This document shows positions 3,869 through 6,520 of a stretch of 6,520 bases of DNA, piece by piece; the stretch's first letter is position 1, and every line of letters starts with the position of its first letter. This DNA is from Candidatus Thorarchaeota archaeon SMTZ1-83 (GTDB lineage Archaea > Asgardarchaeota > Thorarchaeia > Thorarchaeales > Thorarchaeaceae): NCBI GenBank assembly GCA_001563325.1, contig LRSK01000135.1, forward strand, positions 1-6,520, read 5' to 3'. Under the pieces are notes generated by a model. The model worked only from the letters and a program-made list of their open reading frames with translations. It made no database searches and was not told the origin of the DNA. Made by a program: the position numbers and the translations under genes.

Positions 3869-5737
3869 CTATTCGGAAAGAACACGTTCAACCTCGGCTA
3901 CTAGGAGGTTCTTGACAGTCTTCCCATCGACCTTCCCTCTTAGCTCCTTCATGGCCACACCCATGAGACCACCAATGGCGGCTTCGCCCCTTTCACGTAC
4001 AAAGTCTACTCGTTCAGACACTATCTTCTTGATTACTTCCTCAACCTGATTGGTTTCTATGCGTCCAAGTCCTGCTTCCTCTATGGCCTCCTCCAAGTCA
4101 GAAGAAGGATTCTCAGAAAGATAGGTAAGAATGGTGGAAATCGCCTCATGGGATACTTCATTCCCTGAGATTGCCTCGAAGAGATTCACCAGATGGTGCT
4201 CGTCTAAACTCTCAGTCGGTACTCCATCACGGTGCAGACTCACGAGTGTGTTTTCCAGCGTGACTACGACCAAGGTAGGAGATACGTCCAGCTGGTTCAC
4301 TATGCTCTCGAACAGATCTAGGTTGAGAGACCTCGTAATTTGAGATGCCAAGTCTTCGCTGAGTCCGTGCTGCTCAACGAATCTCTTCTTCTTCTTCTCA
4401 AGAGTTTCAGGCATCTCTCTCTTGATTCTCTTTAATCGTGCCAAGGTAATCTTGACAGGTCGAACGTCGGTTTCAGGATACATTCTTTCTGCACCGGGTC
4501 TCGGCCGGGCATACTTCGTAGTTGCATCAGCTAATGGGGTTCTAGTTTCGGCAGGGACTCCTACTACAGCTTGGCGCGCTCTCTTCAGCACCGCCTGTAG
4601 AGCATCTTCACAGTTCTTCTTGGGGGCTGCAACAATAAGGACTGCATCTTCATCCTTGGCGCCGACAGATTTCTTGATCTCTGCTACTTCGGTGTCAGTA
4701 ATCCCATAGTTGGGCAATTCATCCGTGTGGAAGATTCCTCCAACGCCGCCCCAGAATCTCGCATAGTCAGAGAACTCTGTCCCAAGTCTACGGTTTGGTT
4801 GAATCTCTTGGCCTACTAGACCTGCGAATCCGGGCAATAGCAGTGCAGCCACAGACCCACCAGCCGCGAGTGACTTCTTTAGGACCTTTGAACCAGTGCC
4901 GCTCAGGATGTTACTAACGTCCTCAATCTTGCCTTCAATGTCTTCGATAGAAACCCCTCTATCAACTAAGGCGTCGCGGATCCTCAGTAGTTGTTCTTGG
5001 CGTTGTGCCTCGAATTTGACTAAGTCATCTAGCATGTTAAGCTGTTGAAAGCCCTTGATTTCTATGATCGCACCGCCCTCAATTGAAACGTTGACGTCTT
5101 GACGAATGCTTCCGATTCCCCGTTTCACCCTGCCGGTTGATCTGAGTAGCAGACCTATAGCAAGAGCAGTTTCTTGTGCTTGGGATGGTGTGTGAATGTC
5201 GGGTGCGGTGGCTACCTCAACAAGCGGGATACCGAGTCTATCGAGCCGGTATATGCGCATGTTTCTCTTGTCATCATCGGCAATCTTCCTAGCCGCATCC
5301 TCTTCAAGACCAATTGTCTGGATTCCGATCTCCTGATCTCCCACTATGATTCTGCCGCCGGTAGCAACAACACATGTTCGCTGGAACCCAGTAGTATTAC
5401 TCCCGTCGATCACAATCTTCCTCATGGAATGTATCTCATCTACAGGTGTGGATTCCAGGAAATTGGCCATCGTCAGACCGATATCAATAGCCTCGTCACA
5501 TAGGTCATGAGGCGGCTCTTCGTCAGCTTCAACAAGACATGTTGTGTCATTGTAATACTCAACTGCCCCCATCTCGCTCTGAGTAGGTCTAAGTCTACGT
5601 ACGAATCCGTCAGTGGGTTCATCATCACGAATCATCGTGGGACAATGACAGTAGAGTTTTCGTGTTGTGTCCAGCTGCTGGTGCAGCTCAAGGCCGACCT
5701 TCAAACCGAGCTCTCTGTATCGTGCCTCATCAGTCAT
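3869..5737 (-). CDS. gatE: Glu-tRNA(Gln) amidotransferase subunit E
   Basis: Archaeal transamidase subunit that binds Glu-tRNA(Gln), activates the glutamyl group with ATP and converts it to Gln-tRNA(Gln) using ammonia made by GatD; it replaces a missing GlnRS in the cytosol. Domains (622 aa, normal size): GatB-like catalytic domain 1-280 with ELHQQL 17-22, YCHCP 29-33, IYRLDRLGIPLVEVATAPDI 162-181 and RQDVNVSI 212-219; the GatE-specific AspRS-like GAD insertion about 285-400; the conserved ARPRPGAERMYPETDV 410-425; and a helical tail ending in the GatB/YqeY domain, whose hallmark GLMGVAMKELRGKVDGK is at 590-606. Start: ATG 5737 (MTDEARY) has GGAGG 9 bases upstream and begins one base after the gatD stop; the longer open frame would overlap gatD. 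No damage is seen. Confidence 0.97.
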   Translation of the reverse strand: MTDEARYRELGLKVGLELHQQLDTTRKLYCHCPTMIRDDEPTDGFVRRLRPTQSEMGAVEYYNDTTCLVEADEEPPHDLCDEAIDIGLTMANFLESTPVDEIHSMRKIVIDGSNTTGFQRTCVVATGGRIIVGDQEIGIQTIGLEEDAARKIADDDKRNMRIYRLDRLGIPLVEVATAPDIHTPSQAQETALAIGLLLRSTGRVKRGIGSIRQDVNVSIEGGAIIEIKGFQQLNMLDDLVKFEAQRQEQLLRIRDALVDRGVSIEDIEGKIEDVSNILSGTGSKVLKKSLAAGGSVAALLLPGFAGLVGQEIQPNRRLGTEFSDYARFWGGVGGIFHTDELPNYGITDTEVAEIKKSVGAKDEDAVLIVAAPKKNCEDALQAVLKRARQAVVGVPAETRTPLADATTKYARPRPGAERMYPETDVRPVKITLARLKRIKREMPETLEKKKKRFVEQHGLSEDLASQITRSLNLDLFESIVNQLDVSPTLVVVTLENTLVSLHRDGVPTESLDEHHLVNLFEAISGNEVSHEAISTILTYLSENPSSDLEEAIEEAGLGRIETNQVEEVIKKIVSERVDFVRERGEAAIGGLMGVAMKELRGKVDGKTVKNLLVAEVERVLSE

Positions 5738-5738
5738 A

Positions 5739-6520
5739 TCATTCGGCCTCCAGAGAAGCCCTGTACTGGGCCATCTCTGTTCGCATCTCAATCTCTCCTA
5801 CAACAGACTCAGTCATAGATTTCTTTACTTCTTCCTCGCTCTTCTTGTTGGCTAGGAGCCACATCAGTTTGACAAATGCGGTTTCTGTGAGCATATCTTC
5901 ACAGGGCACTACACCCATCTCAAGAAGCTCGACCCCAGTACGATAGACGTTCATGTCTATTCTACCTGAGATACACTGACTTGTCATGGCCACAACCATG
6001 CCAGCGTCTAACGCGCGCTTCAATGATGGCTGGATTGCCTTTGGCGCATGCCCAAGACCAGTTCCCTCAAGGACTACCCCTCTGTACCCACAATCCGTGT
6101 AATAGTCGATTATGCTCGGATTAAGTCCAGGGTATGTCCTTACAATGGCAACCCGTTCGTCGAACTTGGGTTTCAGTTTGAGCTTCCGTTCAGGATCTCT
6201 TCTATGGATTGGTTCTGCGATCTCAGTTATTCCGGTAGATTCAATCTTGAAAATGGGATACGAGTTGATTGATTGAAAGGCATCTCTTCTACTTGTGTGG
6301 TTCTTGCGTACACGAGTGCCGCGGTGGGCATATGCAAAACTATCATCTGTTTCTCCGTGCATCACAAGCATTACCTCTGCAACATCTGCACGTCCAACGA
6401 ACTCAGTTGCATAGATTAGGTTGATGGCAGCATCTGAAGACGGCCGGTCGGAAGATCGCTGCGATCCTACAAGCGCGACCGGTACTGGAAGATTCTGAAG
6501 TGCAAAGGACAGAGCGGCAG
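5739..6520 (-). CDS. gatD: Glu-tRNA(Gln) amidotransferase subunit D, C-terminal part
   Basis: Asparaginase-like glutaminase of the archaeal GatDE complex. It splits glutamine and supplies ammonia to GatE. The gene runs off the right edge; about 259 residues are here, out of a usual 420-440, so the N-terminal domain and the first catalytic Thr/Asp motifs lie outside. Visible family motifs: ALVGSQRSSDRPSSDAAINL just inside the edge (residues 15-34 of the visible part), AHRGTRVRKNHTSRRDAF further on, whose Lys is the likely catalytic lysine, VVLEGTGLGH, and MTSQCISGRIDMNVY. The last residues LEAE end in TGA at 5739-5741, one base before the gatE ATG, so the two are one operon and probably translationally coupled. 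Identity is secure; integrity of the missing part is unknown. Confidence 0.96.
   Translation of the reverse strand, partial: AALSFALQNLPVPVALVGSQRSSDRPSSDAAINLIYATEFVGRADVAEVMLVMHGETDDSFAYAHRGTRVRKNHTSRRDAFQSINSYPIFKIESTGITEIAEPIHRRDPERKLKLKPKFDERVAIVRTYPGLNPSIIDYYTDCGYRGVVLEGTGLGHAPKAIQPSLKRALDAGMVVAMTSQCISGRIDMNVYRTGVELLEMGVVPCEDMLTETAFVKLMWLLANKKSEEEVKKSMTESVVGEIEMRTEMAQYRASLEAE

Noticed and set aside
5738..5791. Earlier gatE start giving 18 extra residues
   Set aside because: It would overlap the end of gatD; GGAGG 9 bases before ATG 5737 and the family N-terminus point to the later start.

Overview
The window looks archaeal. It carries gatD and gatE, the Glu-tRNA(Gln) amidotransferase pair known only from Archaea, an archaeal-type phosphoglycerate kinase (GGGH instead of the bacterial GGGD), and two tRNA genes with bulge-helix-bulge (BHB) introns. 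Base composition is balanced and several genes have good Shine-Dalgarno (SD) sequences. An Asgard-type mesophile such as a thorarchaeon would fit, but that is a guess from style, not a demonstrated placement.

Layout, left to right: the 3' exon of a tRNA (best reading Thr-UGU) on the + strand; convergent to it, a 45-residue zinc-ribbon protein on the - strand, preceded by an open frame with no normal start codon; pgk (-), whose conserved N-terminus is only recovered if translation starts at a CTG codon behind a perfect SD; two unrecognised small genes (-, 103 and 78 aa); and a class I SAM-dependent methyltransferase (-) whose start is at 3098, not at the far end of its open frame. Diverging from the methyltransferase is a small two-helix membrane protein on the + strand, followed by a 13-bp hairpin. 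Then come a tRNA-Met(CAU) on the - strand interrupted by two introns, gatE (-), and the C-terminal 60% or so of gatD (-), which runs off the right edge.

Working relations: gatD and gatE are adjacent (stop and start one base apart) and form one enzyme that amidates Glu-tRNA(Gln). pgk serves central glycolysis/gluconeogenesis. The methyltransferase and the 78-aa gene may be co-transcribed; the 103-aa gene seems to have its own promoter with a near-palindrome in it. Two intron-bearing tRNA genes imply an active tRNA splicing endonuclease able to cut outside the anticodon loop.

The most notable items are the tRNA-Met with introns at 37/38 and 59/60, the CTG start of pgk, the TFIIS-like zinc ribbon without its acidic tip, and the strand-biased hairpin at 3534-3564. 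I saw no CRISPR array, insertion sequence or defence system.
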